A DNA stretch of 64,000 nt from Desulfobulbaceae bacterium (lineage in GTDB: Bacteria; Desulfobacterota; Desulfobulbia; Desulfobulbales; Desulfocapsaceae): assembly GCA_011390165.1 (NCBI GenBank), contig JAABSV010000012.1:1-64000 (forward strand), in the 5' to 3' direction. A model generated the notes under the pieces. It was given only the letters and a program-made list of their open reading frames with translations. It ran no database searches and was not told the DNA's origin. Below are positions 26,982-34,594 of the stretch, piece by piece (the first letter of the stretch is position 1; each line of letters begins with the position of its first letter). A program made the position numbers and the translations under genes.

Positions 26982-28403
26982 TCACTGCCGGGTGGGCGGA
27001 GGCGGATCGAGCCGTCGGGCATGGGTGGTGATGTACTCCTTCAGTGCGCCCAGTTCCGCCGCCATCATCTGGCAGCGGGCCGGCCGCTCGGTGATGCCGG
27101 CCAGGGCCTCGGGGATTGGTGGATCAATGCCGATCGCCTGGTTGACAACGGCGCTGAATTTGGCCGGGTGGGCGGTGGCCAGACAGACCATCGGAACCCC
27201 GACGGTCTTGAACTTGGCCGCCGCCCGTACCCCCACCGCAGTGTGTGGGTCGAGAACATAGCCATGTTCGCGATGGAAGGTGGCGATGGTCTCGAGGACC
27301 TCTTCGTTGCTGACTGCGGTGGCGGCAAAATCGCGCCTGATCAGATCGTGGTCAGCACGGAGGTCAATGGCCTTGTTGAGGGCGAACTCCTCCATCAGAT
27401 TTCGGGTGCGGGTGCTGTTCCCGTCCACCAGATAATAGAGATAGCGTTCAAAGTTGGAGGCGGCCTGGATATCCATGGATGGGCTGGAGGTGATCTGCAA
27501 TTCTCCCTGCCGGTAGATTCCGGTGGCAACGAGGCGGGCGAGGATGTCGTTTTCGTTGGTGGCCAGAACCAATTGCCGGATGGTCCCGGCGGGGAGCATC
27601 CGGCGGGCGATGAAACCGGCGAAGATATCGCCGAAATTGCCGGTCGGCACGACAAAATCGAGCGAGGAGTCCTTCTCGTGGCCATTGACGTGGAGGCAGC
27701 TGGAGACGTAATAGACCACCTGGGCGAGAACCCTGGCCCAGTTGATCGAGTTGATTGCGCCAAGGTGGAAACTGTTCTTGAAGGGAATGTCGGTAAAGGT
27801 TTTTTTCACCAGGGCCTGGCCGTCGTCAAAGGAGCCGTGGATGGCAATGTTGAAGACGTTGTCGTCGAGGACCGTGGTCATCTGCTTTTCCTGCACCAGG
27901 CTGACCCGCTTGTAGGGGTGGAGGATAAAGATGCTGATCCTCTTTTTACCCCGTACCCCGGCGATGGCCGCTGAGCCGGTATCGCCGGAGGTGGCACCGA
28001 CAATGTTCAATACCGATTGGTTTTTCTCGAGCAGGTAGGAAAAGAGATTGCCGAGGAATTGCAGGGCGATATCCTTGAAGGCGAGGGTCGGGCCGTGAAA
28101 GAGTTCGAGGATGTGCAGATCGCCATGGTGGACGAGGGGTGCGACCTCCGGGCAGGAGAAGGTGGCGTAGGAGCGGTTGATAATATCCCGCAGGTCGCTG
28201 CCGGGAATGTCATCAATGAAGCGGGACATCACCTCGTAGGCCAGTTCCGGGTAGGTCAATTTCTGCCAGGAGTTGAAGGTCTCGCAGCCGACCCTGGGGA
28301 TGGTTCGGGGCAGGAGGAGACCGCCATCATCGGCCAGCCCCATCATCACCGCCTGGCTGAAGAGAATCGGGGAGGTCCCTCCCCTGGTGCTTAAATATTG
28401 CAT
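26982..28403 (-). CDS. thrC: Threonine synthase
   Basis: A 473-residue PLP enzyme that converts O-phosphohomoserine to threonine, last step of threonine biosynthesis. It is the longer ThrC class: MQYLSTRGG at the N-terminus, the PLP lysine in HGPTLAFKDIAL (about residue 111), VGATSGDTGSAA, the phosphate-cup glycines in FVVPTGNFGDIFAGF, and LDPHTAVG. Ends in a proline-rich tail. It is followed upstream (28404-28461) by a short gap to rsfS on the same strand. Confidence 0.94.
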   Translation of the reverse strand: MQYLSTRGGTSPILFSQAVMMGLADDGGLLLPRTIPRVGCETFNSWQKLTYPELAYEVMSRFIDDIPGSDLRDIINRSYATFSCPEVAPLVHHGDLHILELFHGPTLAFKDIALQFLGNLFSYLLEKNQSVLNIVGATSGDTGSAAIAGVRGKKRISIFILHPYKRVSLVQEKQMTTVLDDNVFNIAIHGSFDDGQALVKKTFTDIPFKNSFHLGAINSINWARVLAQVVYYVSSCLHVNGHEKDSSLDFVVPTGNFGDIFAGFIARRMLPAGTIRQLVLATNENDILARLVATGIYRQGELQITSSPSMDIQAASNFERYLYYLVDGNSTRTRNLMEEFALNKAIDLRADHDLIRRDFAATAVSNEEVLETIATFHREHGYVLDPHTAVGVRAAAKFKTVGVPMVCLATAHPAKFSAVVNQAIGIDPPIPEALAGITERPARCQMMAAELGALKEYITTHARRLDPPPPTRQ

Positions 28404-28461
28404 GGCTGCACTGTTTGTATTCTGTTATCCGAAGTAACCGGGAAATTCGGGCCGGCTCAGG

Positions 28462-28839
28462 TCAGGCCGGTTCGACGGCAAGTGATTCAGCCTCCGACCA
28501 GAGACCTTCCAGGTCGTAAAATTTCCGCTGCTCGTGATAGAAAACGTGGACCACCACGTCATCGAAATCGAGAAGGACCCAGAGTCCTTCACGCAACCCC
28601 TCGGCGGTGGAGGCCTTGACCCGTTTCGAGCGCATCCGGGCCTCTATGGCTTCTGCCAGGGCCTGGACGTGACGGGTCGATTTGCCGTTCATGATGACAA
28701 AATATTCGGTGAAGGTGGTGAGCTTGCGGACGTCGAGGATCACCAGATCTTCGGCCTTGTTGTCCAGGGCAGCCTCGGCACAGAGTCGGGCGAGGTCCTC
28801 GCCGCTCTTGTCAACATACTCTTTTTTCAGTTGTTTCAT
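28462..28839 (-). CDS. rsfS: Ribosomal silencing factor RsfS
   Basis: A 125-residue protein of the Iojap/RsfS (DUF143) family that binds ribosomal protein uL14 and blocks subunit joining under nutrient stress. Diagnostic segments are KAEDLVILDVRKLTTFTEYFVI, the STRHVQALAEAIE helix, EGLREGLWVLLDFDDVVVHVF and YDLEGLW. The ATG at 28839 has GGAG six bases upstream and yields the usual length; five more residues are possible from 28854. Confidence 0.92.
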   Translation of the reverse strand: MKQLKKEYVDKSGEDLARLCAEAALDNKAEDLVILDVRKLTTFTEYFVIMNGKSTRHVQALAEAIEARMRSKRVKASTAEGLREGLWVLLDFDDVVVHVFYHEQRKFYDLEGLWSEAESLAVEPA

Positions 28840-28889
28840 ATATTCTCCGCGCAATGGCGAGCAGGTGCCGAGGAGCCGGCGGATGCGCC

Positions 28890-31343
28890 TCAGCTGCGAG
28901 GCGAGCGGGTGCGTGGTAAAAACTCAAAGCTTACTTTACCATTTTTCGCCAGAACCAGGTAGGCATCAAATGGTTTTTTCCGTTTCGAGATAAATCCGCT
29001 GATCAGTTCGGTCTTGCCCTGGGCAAGAAGCTGGCGGATGTGGTCGGGGCTGATCTCCCGGGCAAGGATCATTCTGTTGATCCGCAACCCCTTTTTTTCG
29101 TCGCCGGTCAGGGCAGACTCCGACATATAGGCGGTGGGGGTGGCATAGACCATGGTGCCATCGATGGGGGAGTGGCCGAGAGGTTCTCCGGCCAGGGCGG
29201 TCTGCACATCAAGGTCGGAGTGGCTGTCGGCAAAGAGAAACTCGATGCGGTTGTTGGTCAGTCGCAGCGAGGCGGTGAAAGTTTTTCCCTTCTTCGAGCG
29301 GAAGTCGGCAAAGGGGCCGATGGTCTCACCCTGCAGCAGGGACACCACCTCCGCCTCCTGCAGATGTCGTCCACCGAGAATCTTGCGGATGCTGATCTTC
29401 TCGTCCTCGGAGTGGTAAGCGGTGGGTGAAGTGTAGTAGCGGACGCCGTTGACCGGACTGAAGGGAGCCTCGGCCCGCACCTCCTCTCCCTCGAAATTTT
29501 TTACCTGCTCGATGATGTGGGCGGTCATGCGACGGATCTCTTCCATGAACTGCGCACGGGTAAACTCGCCGCGGAGGATCTGGTTGAGCTTGTACTCCCA
29601 CTCCCCGGTCATCTCCGGCGATGCCAGCACCTCGATCCGCATCGCCTCGAGGAGGGCAAGCAGTTCGAAGGCCTTGCCGGTGGGGGTGAGGTCCTTGCCT
29701 TCGCGGACAACGTATTTCTCCTTGATCAGTTTTTCAATGATCGCCGCCCGGGTGGCCGGGGTGCCAAGGCCGCGCTCCTTCATCGCCTCGGCCAACTCTT
29801 CGTCTTCGACCAGGCGGTCGGAATTCTCCATTGCCGAGAGCAGAGTGGCCTCGTTGAAGCGCGGCGGTGGGGTGGTCTGGTGCTCTTCCCGTACCACTTC
29901 CCGGCAGTGTACCGCAGCTTGAGCGGGGATTGGTGGAAGCATCTTATCCTGGCCATCGCCGTCGTTGCCGCCGTAGATCGCACGCCAACCGGCTTCCAGG
30001 AGGATTTTCCCCTCCGACAAAAAGGTTTCGCCGGCGACCAGGGAGAGGCGTCTGGTGTTGAGGAATTCGGCCGGCGGGAAAAAGACCGCGATAAAACGCT
30101 GGACCACCATCTGGTACACCTTCATCTCCGCTTCCGAGAGGTTGCCGGGCAAGAGGGTGGTGGGGATAATCGCATGGTGGTCGGAGACCTTGGCGTTGTT
30201 GAAAATCCGGCCATTGGGGCGGACATAGTTTTTTTCCACGGCCTGCCGGGCAAACTGACCGAACTTCCAGTTGCCCTGGGCCTGCAGGGTGGTTCGGGCG
30301 ATCCCCTGATAGTCTTCAGGAAGGAATTTGCTGTCGGTGCGGGGATAGGTGAGAAGTTTGTGGCGTTCGTAGAGAACCTGGGCTATGGCCAGGGTATTTT
30401 TAGCGGAGAAGCCGAAGCGGGAGTTGGCCTCACGCTGCAGGAGCGTGAGGTCGTAGAGTTGTGGCGCTCCCTGGCTGTTCTTCTTGCTCTGTTCACTCAC
30501 CTCGGCCGGCTGGCCGGCGCAACGGCTGATAATCGCCTCGGCATCCTCGCTTTGCCAGATCCGGTCTGCCCGGCGGGCTGCATCCTCGCTGTCCCGGTTG
30601 AAGGCGGGGTCGATCCATTTCCCCTCGTAGCTGGCCTTGTCAAAGGTAAACCGGCCGATAAGGGTGCTGTAGGGGCGGGAGACGAATTCGAGGCGCTGCC
30701 GTTCCCTCTTCACCAGCAGCGAGAGGGTCGGGGTCTGAACCCGGCCGCAGGGGGTGAGGAAAAACCCCCCCTTGCGGGAGTTGTAGCCGGTGAGCGCACG
30801 GGTGGCGTTGATGCCGATCAGCCAGTCCGACTCCGAGCGACAGAGGGCGGTATCCTCCAGCGGTTGCATCTCCTGATCGTCGCGCAGCGTGGCCATCGCT
30901 TTGTTGATCGCCTCGGCGGTCATCGACTGCAGCCACAAACGTTTACAGCTTTTCTGGGCCACCGAATTGTTCCAGACATACTTGAGGATGTACTTGAAGA
31001 TCAGTTCGCCTTCCCGGCCGGCGTCGCAGGCATTGATGATGGTGGTGATATCCTTGCGGCGGATCAGTTTCTGCAGAACGGCAAGTTGGCTCTTCGTTCC
31101 GTCCAGCCCTTTCAGAGGAAAGTCTTCGGGTAGGATGGGCAGGGAATTGATGTCCCATTTCTGGTATTTGCTGTCTATCTGCTCGGGAAAACAGATGGAG
31201 ACGAGGTGGCCGATGGCGTAGGAGACCACATACCGGCTCCCTTCGTAGTGGCTCTTTTCCTTCTTGAAGCTGTCACCGAGAACCTTGGCCAGATCGGCGG
31301 CGACACTGGGCTTTTCGGCGATTATCAGGGTCTTCTCGTTCAT
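28890..31343 (-). CDS. topB: DNA topoisomerase III (type IA)
   Basis: An 817-residue type IA topoisomerase that relaxes and decatenates DNA. The N-terminal Toprim fold has TLIIAEKPSVA and the acidic NACDAGREGELIF. The active-site tyrosine is in LLTYPRTDSKF (about Tyr333). After the core, two copies of the topoisomerase C-terminal repeat occur (SPVNGVRYYTSPTAYHSE... and SPIDGTMVYATPTAYMSE...), each ~85 residues, instead of zinc fingers. The family start MNEKTLIIAEKPSVA fixes the ATG at 31343, though no good ribosome binding site precedes it. The frame stays open to 32300 upstream, but that part is low-quality sequence overlapping rimP in antisense. Confidence 0.93.
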   Translation of the reverse strand: MNEKTLIIAEKPSVAADLAKVLGDSFKKEKSHYEGSRYVVSYAIGHLVSICFPEQIDSKYQKWDINSLPILPEDFPLKGLDGTKSQLAVLQKLIRRKDITTIINACDAGREGELIFKYILKYVWNNSVAQKSCKRLWLQSMTAEAINKAMATLRDDQEMQPLEDTALCRSESDWLIGINATRALTGYNSRKGGFFLTPCGRVQTPTLSLLVKRERQRLEFVSRPYSTLIGRFTFDKASYEGKWIDPAFNRDSEDAARRADRIWQSEDAEAIISRCAGQPAEVSEQSKKNSQGAPQLYDLTLLQREANSRFGFSAKNTLAIAQVLYERHKLLTYPRTDSKFLPEDYQGIARTTLQAQGNWKFGQFARQAVEKNYVRPNGRIFNNAKVSDHHAIIPTTLLPGNLSEAEMKVYQMVVQRFIAVFFPPAEFLNTRRLSLVAGETFLSEGKILLEAGWRAIYGGNDGDGQDKMLPPIPAQAAVHCREVVREEHQTTPPPRFNEATLLSAMENSDRLVEDEELAEAMKERGLGTPATRAAIIEKLIKEKYVVREGKDLTPTGKAFELLALLEAMRIEVLASPEMTGEWEYKLNQILRGEFTRAQFMEEIRRMTAHIIEQVKNFEGEEVRAEAPFSPVNGVRYYTSPTAYHSEDEKISIRKILGGRHLQEAEVVSLLQGETIGPFADFRSKKGKTFTASLRLTNNRIEFLFADSHSDLDVQTALAGEPLGHSPIDGTMVYATPTAYMSESALTGDEKKGLRINRMILAREISPDHIRQLLAQGKTELISGFISKRKKPFDAYLVLAKNGKVSFEFLPRTRSPRS

Positions 31344-31536
31344 CAATTGACCATATTTGCCGGCTCGCCCGACAACCCGCCGGGCCGCGGAGATGCCGGT
31401 ATCTGAGGGTGAGGTGCGGAATGGGGCGTGCCGTTCGGGGGTTGTGTCACCTCCACCGGCAGTCTCGGTGGCGTTCTTGCCGGACGGGGTGCGGCAAAGC
31501 AACAAAAAGAGGGGAAAGGCTTTCAGAACAGCCGAT

Positions 31537-31565
31537 GTAATAAAGGGAGTGGGGGGCTTTGTCAA
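31537..31565 (-). promoter_or_regulatory. Predicted sigma-70-type promoter of topB
   Basis: On the minus strand a perfect TTGACA (31560-31565) and TATTAC (31537-31542) are separated by exactly 17 bases. Transcription would start near 31529, ~185 nt upstream of the topB ATG, an unusually long leader with no clear ribosome binding site at its end. Confidence 0.6.
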
Positions 31566-31984
31566 ATAGAATTTTACCACCCCTCGGTACCGGGTTTCCC
31601 CATCCGGTACCTGTTTGGTAGAGGTTGAGGATGCCGGACTGCTGTTCCTAACAAACCTGAAATACATGTTTTTTCTGACCTCAAGGCTTGCGTCACCGAT
31701 TGCCGCAGTGGCCACCGCCCGGCAGCGAAAAAGAGTTGTCAGGTGGTGGGGCCGGTGCTGTCGACCACGGCCGGAAAAGTTGATGGGTAGGCCAACGGCA
31801 GCGGCACCAACTGTGGCTGAAAGTGAGCTTTCATCTTGACATTTGTGGGAGGATATGTTTGTAGTAGCTGTTGCTTGGCGGTTCATTCCACTCACTGCAG
31901 TTTGCTGCTGCCCGTGCTTTTCGATGGCGGAGGTGGATTTGGCCGGTATACCGACGGGGAGTAGTCTGCCGGGTTGTACTTGAA

Positions 31985-32007
31985 GTGGGCTCTGCCCGCT
32001 TTTTTTT
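31985..32007 (+). terminator. Terminator hairpin in the rimP leader (possible attenuator)
   Basis: GTGGGC-TCT-GCCCGC, a six-pair stem with one G-U pair, is followed by eight T residues. No plus-strand gene ends here, so it most likely acts on transcripts initiated upstream and heading into rimP-nusA, that is, as an attenuator in the leader of the translation/transcription-factor operon. Confidence 0.7.
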
Positions 32008-32088
32008 ATGTCCACGTCCTGGCCGGCAGAAACCTTAGCGGCGGCTGGCCAGGTATTCGGCCAAGAGAGCGGGTGGCAGGAGGAGATG

Positions 32089-32544
32089 ATGAGCGAACTG
32101 GTGCTGGAACGGGTTCGGGAATTTCTGGCCGGATTGCTGCCGACCATGGATCTCGAACTTTTTGATCTGCAGTTCCGCCGAGAGGGGCATGGTTGGGTCT
32201 TGCGGGTGTTTGTCGACACCGAGGCCGGAGTCAGCCTCGACCATTGTGCGGCAGTGAGCCGGGAACTGAGCCAATTCCTTGACGTCGAGGATCTGATCAA
32301 CCACCCCTACCATCTCGAGGTCTCTTCGCCGGGGCTGGAAAGGCCGCTGCGCTCTCTGGAGGAAATCGAGCGGGCCTGCGGCAAGAAGGTGCGACTGAAG
32401 GTCCACAGCGCCATCGACGAACAGAAGATTTTTGAAGGAGTTCTCCATCGGGTGGCTGGTGACTGCATCTACCTGGAACTGGTTGACGGTGGGGCGGTAG
32501 AGTTGACCTACCCGATGATCAGCAAGGCCCGGTTGGCCCTGTAA
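32089..32544 (+). CDS. rimP: Ribosome maturation factor RimP
   Basis: A 151-residue factor needed for 30S assembly. Typical features are LELFDLQFRREG, WVLRVFVDTEAGVSLDHCAAVSR, the segment YHLEVSSPGLERPL (family hallmark) and a C-terminal SH3-like domain with a KARLAL ending. Tandem ATG codons occur at 32086 and 32089, preceded by AGGAGGAG; the second is taken for its spacing. First gene of the rimP-nusA-infB operon, behind a leader terminator. Confidence 0.92.
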   Translation: MSELVLERVREFLAGLLPTMDLELFDLQFRREGHGWVLRVFVDTEAGVSLDHCAAVSRELSQFLDVEDLINHPYHLEVSSPGLERPLRSLEEIERACGKKVRLKVHSAIDEQKIFEGVLHRVAGDCIYLELVDGGAVELTYPMISKARLAL

Positions 32545-32576
32545 GGCGGAGTGACAAAAGGTAATCGTTCGCTGGT

Positions 32577-32720
32577 ATGCAGCAAGAGGCTGCAGAACCC
32601 GGATATGTGCCCGTTTTAAAAAGTGCTCCAGATTTGTTCAGACAGGCTGCCGAAGTATTTTTTTTGCCACTCTGCGGCCGGCCTGACCGGGCGAAAATGG
32701 GGTGCTGGCGTACGGGTACC
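32577..32720 (-). repeat. Dispersed intergenic element, reversed copy (rimP-nusA gap)
   Basis: Read on the minus strand this stretch has the same ordered blocks as the copies at 43623-43775 and 53405-53538: GGTACCC, CCAGCACCCCATTTTCG, CCCGGTCAGGCC, GCCTGTCTGAAC, CTGGAGCA, and GTTCTGCAGCC closing with a TGCAGC/GCTGCA hairpin. It fills most of the gap between rimP and nusA, so it would be part of their joint transcript. Confidence 0.75.
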
Positions 32721-32788
32721 GACTAAAGGTAGAGCGACTGGAGCCACTCTACCCGGCGGAGTTGAAAGTAAACAGACGGAGCAAGCCA

Positions 32789-34285
32789 ATGCTATCGGAT
32801 TTGAAACGTATTATCGACCAGATCAGCAGAGATCGTGGTTTTGACAAGACCCTCCTGATAGAGGCCATCGAAGAGGCGGTGCACTCTGCCGCCAGAAAAA
32901 AATTCGGCAGCCGTCGTGAAATAGAGGTCCGCTACAACGAAGAGTACGGTGAGGTGGAGGTCTTCCAATTCCGCAGTGTGGTCGAAGAAGTGGAGGATGA
33001 CCAGACCGAGATCTCCCTGGACGAGGCCCTCTCCCTCGATCCGGAGGTGCAGCTTGGCGACGAACTGGGCGAAAAAATGGAAGATGTCAGCGACCTTGGG
33101 CGGATCGCTGCCCAGTCGGCCAAGCAGGTGATCATCCATAAGATGAAGGATGCCGAACGAGAAGTCATTTACGGGATGTTCAAGGACCGGGTCGGCGAGG
33201 TGGTCAGCGGTATCGTGCAGCGCTTCGAAAGGGGGAACATGGTGGTCAATCTCGGTCGCACCGATGCCATTCTTCCCAAGGACCAGCAGATTCCCAAACG
33301 CTCGTTCAAGCAAGGTGACCGGATCCGGGCCTACCTCAAGGAGGTGCGGCAGACCAGCCGCGACTCGCAGCTCATTCTGTCACGAACCTGCGACGAGTTT
33401 TTGGCCAAGCTTTTCCAACTGGAGGTTCCGGAGATGGCCGAAGGGATCGTCCGGGTGATGGGGGTAAGCCGTGAACCTGGGTTCCGAGCGAAGATCGCGG
33501 TGAGTTCCTCGGAGAGTGACGTCGATCCGGTGGGGGCCTGCGTGGGGATGAAAGGTTCCCGGGTGCAGAACGTGGTGCAGGAGCTGCAGGGCGAGCGGAT
33601 CGATATCGTCACCTGGAGCCCCGACCCGGCGAAATATGTCTATAACGCACTGGCGCCGGCCCATGTCAGCATGGTCATGGCCGACGAGGACGCCAAAACC
33701 CTGCTGGTGGTGGTCCCCAACGACCAGCTCTCCCTGGCCATCGGCCGACAGGGGCAGAACGTGCGGCTGGCCTCGAAATTGATCGGTTGGCGGATTGACG
33801 TGAAGAGCGAACAGCGCTACGCCAACCTGGCCGACGCCGGCTACCAGTCCCTGCTCACCCTGCCGGGGGTGGACGAAGGGCTGGCTGACCAGCTGTTTTC
33901 CAAGGGCTTTACCTCGACGGCGGTTCTCGCCGAGCAGACCGTTGATGATCTGCTGGTTGTCCGGGCTCTGGATGAAGAGATGTCGCAACAGCTGATCGAC
34001 GAGGCGAAGACTCGTCCCTTTACCGGGGTGAGTCGGGTTATAGCCCGGCCGCCGAGCGGCGAGCTGGCGGTGGAGGAGACCGGGGCCGGCGGGGAAGGGA
34101 TGGCCGCGGAGGAACAACCGGAGGAGGAGAACAGCGCAGCAGCGAGCGGCGGCGCCAAGGCCACCGCTGAAGATGCCGGCTCCAGCCAGACCGAGGAACA
34201 AAGGGCCGTTGACGTAGCCTCCAGCGAGACCGACGAACAAATCGCCGTTGACGACGATTCGGTACCGGCCAGGGACGGGGAATGA
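32789..34285 (+). CDS. nusA: Transcription termination/antitermination protein NusA
   Basis: A 498-residue RNA polymerase-associated factor. Order of domains: N-terminal polymerase-binding domain (SDLKRIIDQISRDRGFDK), S1 domain beginning about residue 134 (GEVVSGIVQRFERGNMVV), KH1 with DPVGACVGMKGSRVQ, KH2 with SLAIGRQGQNVRLASKL, a helix-hairpin-helix region, and an acidic Ala/Glu-rich tail of about 70 residues that has no counterpart in the shortest NusA proteins. It shares a 4-base overlap with ylxR. The ATG at 32789 is preceded by a weak GACGGAGC site. Confidence 0.95.
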   Translation: MLSDLKRIIDQISRDRGFDKTLLIEAIEEAVHSAARKKFGSRREIEVRYNEEYGEVEVFQFRSVVEEVEDDQTEISLDEALSLDPEVQLGDELGEKMEDVSDLGRIAAQSAKQVIIHKMKDAEREVIYGMFKDRVGEVVSGIVQRFERGNMVVNLGRTDAILPKDQQIPKRSFKQGDRIRAYLKEVRQTSRDSQLILSRTCDEFLAKLFQLEVPEMAEGIVRVMGVSREPGFRAKIAVSSSESDVDPVGACVGMKGSRVQNVVQELQGERIDIVTWSPDPAKYVYNALAPAHVSMVMADEDAKTLLVVVPNDQLSLAIGRQGQNVRLASKLIGWRIDVKSEQRYANLADAGYQSLLTLPGVDEGLADQLFSKGFTSTAVLAEQTVDDLLVVRALDEEMSQQLIDEAKTRPFTGVSRVIARPPSGELAVEETGAGGEGMAAEEQPEEENSAAASGGAKATAEDAGSSQTEEQRAVDVASSETDEQIAVDDDSVPARDGE

Positions 34286-34488
34286 GTGAACCGGTCAGGA
34301 GCTGTTGCGCCTGTCGGTTGAAAAAGGGCAAAAAGGAGCTGCTCCGTCATGTCTGGCAGGATGGGAAAATTGTCACTGACCCGGCTGGAAAGCTGCTGGG
34401 AAGAGGGGCCTACTGCTGCCAGGATGAGCGATGCAGGCAGCTTTTTTTCGCCCGAAAAAAAAACTGGAAAAGAATGTTTCGCCTTTGA
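34282..34488 (+). CDS. YlxR-family RNA-binding protein
   Basis: A 68-residue basic protein of the YlxR (DUF448) family, commonly found between nusA and infB. It has the family cysteines CCACRLKKGKKELLR and the GRGAYCC segment. The start overlaps the nusA stop (ATGA), so translation is coupled. YlxR proteins bind nucleic acid and have been implicated in RNase P and transcription control in other bacteria; its role here is inferred. Confidence 0.9.
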   Translation: MSEPVRSCCACRLKKGKKELLRHVWQDGKIVTDPAGKLLGRGAYCCQDERCRQLFFARKKNWKRMFRL

Positions 34489-34594
34489 ATAAGAAGAGAT
34501 ACAATTATCTACCGGCCTCTCAGGCAGAGGTATCCGGCGTGGCGCAGGCCGGTGAAGCGGGAAACGATTGTCGCGATGCAAACAGGAGTGGGGA

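Larger units (their letters stand above)
31344..32088. other. Divergent topB/rimP intergenic region
   Basis: This 745-base gap separates topB (minus) from rimP (plus). It holds a strong minus-strand promoter (31537-31565) that leaves topB a ~185-nt leader, a plus-strand TTGACA at 31836-31841 without a good -10 partner, and a rho-independent terminator just before rimP (31985-32007). Short open frames (for example 31428-31628 and 31615-31839) lack ribosome binding sites and recognisable products. Confidence 0.5.

Noticed and set aside
31344-32300. Upstream extension of the topB frame
   Set aside because: The extension overlaps rimP, has a Ser/Arg-rich antisense character, and TopB proteins start at the MNEKTLIIAEKPSVA region.
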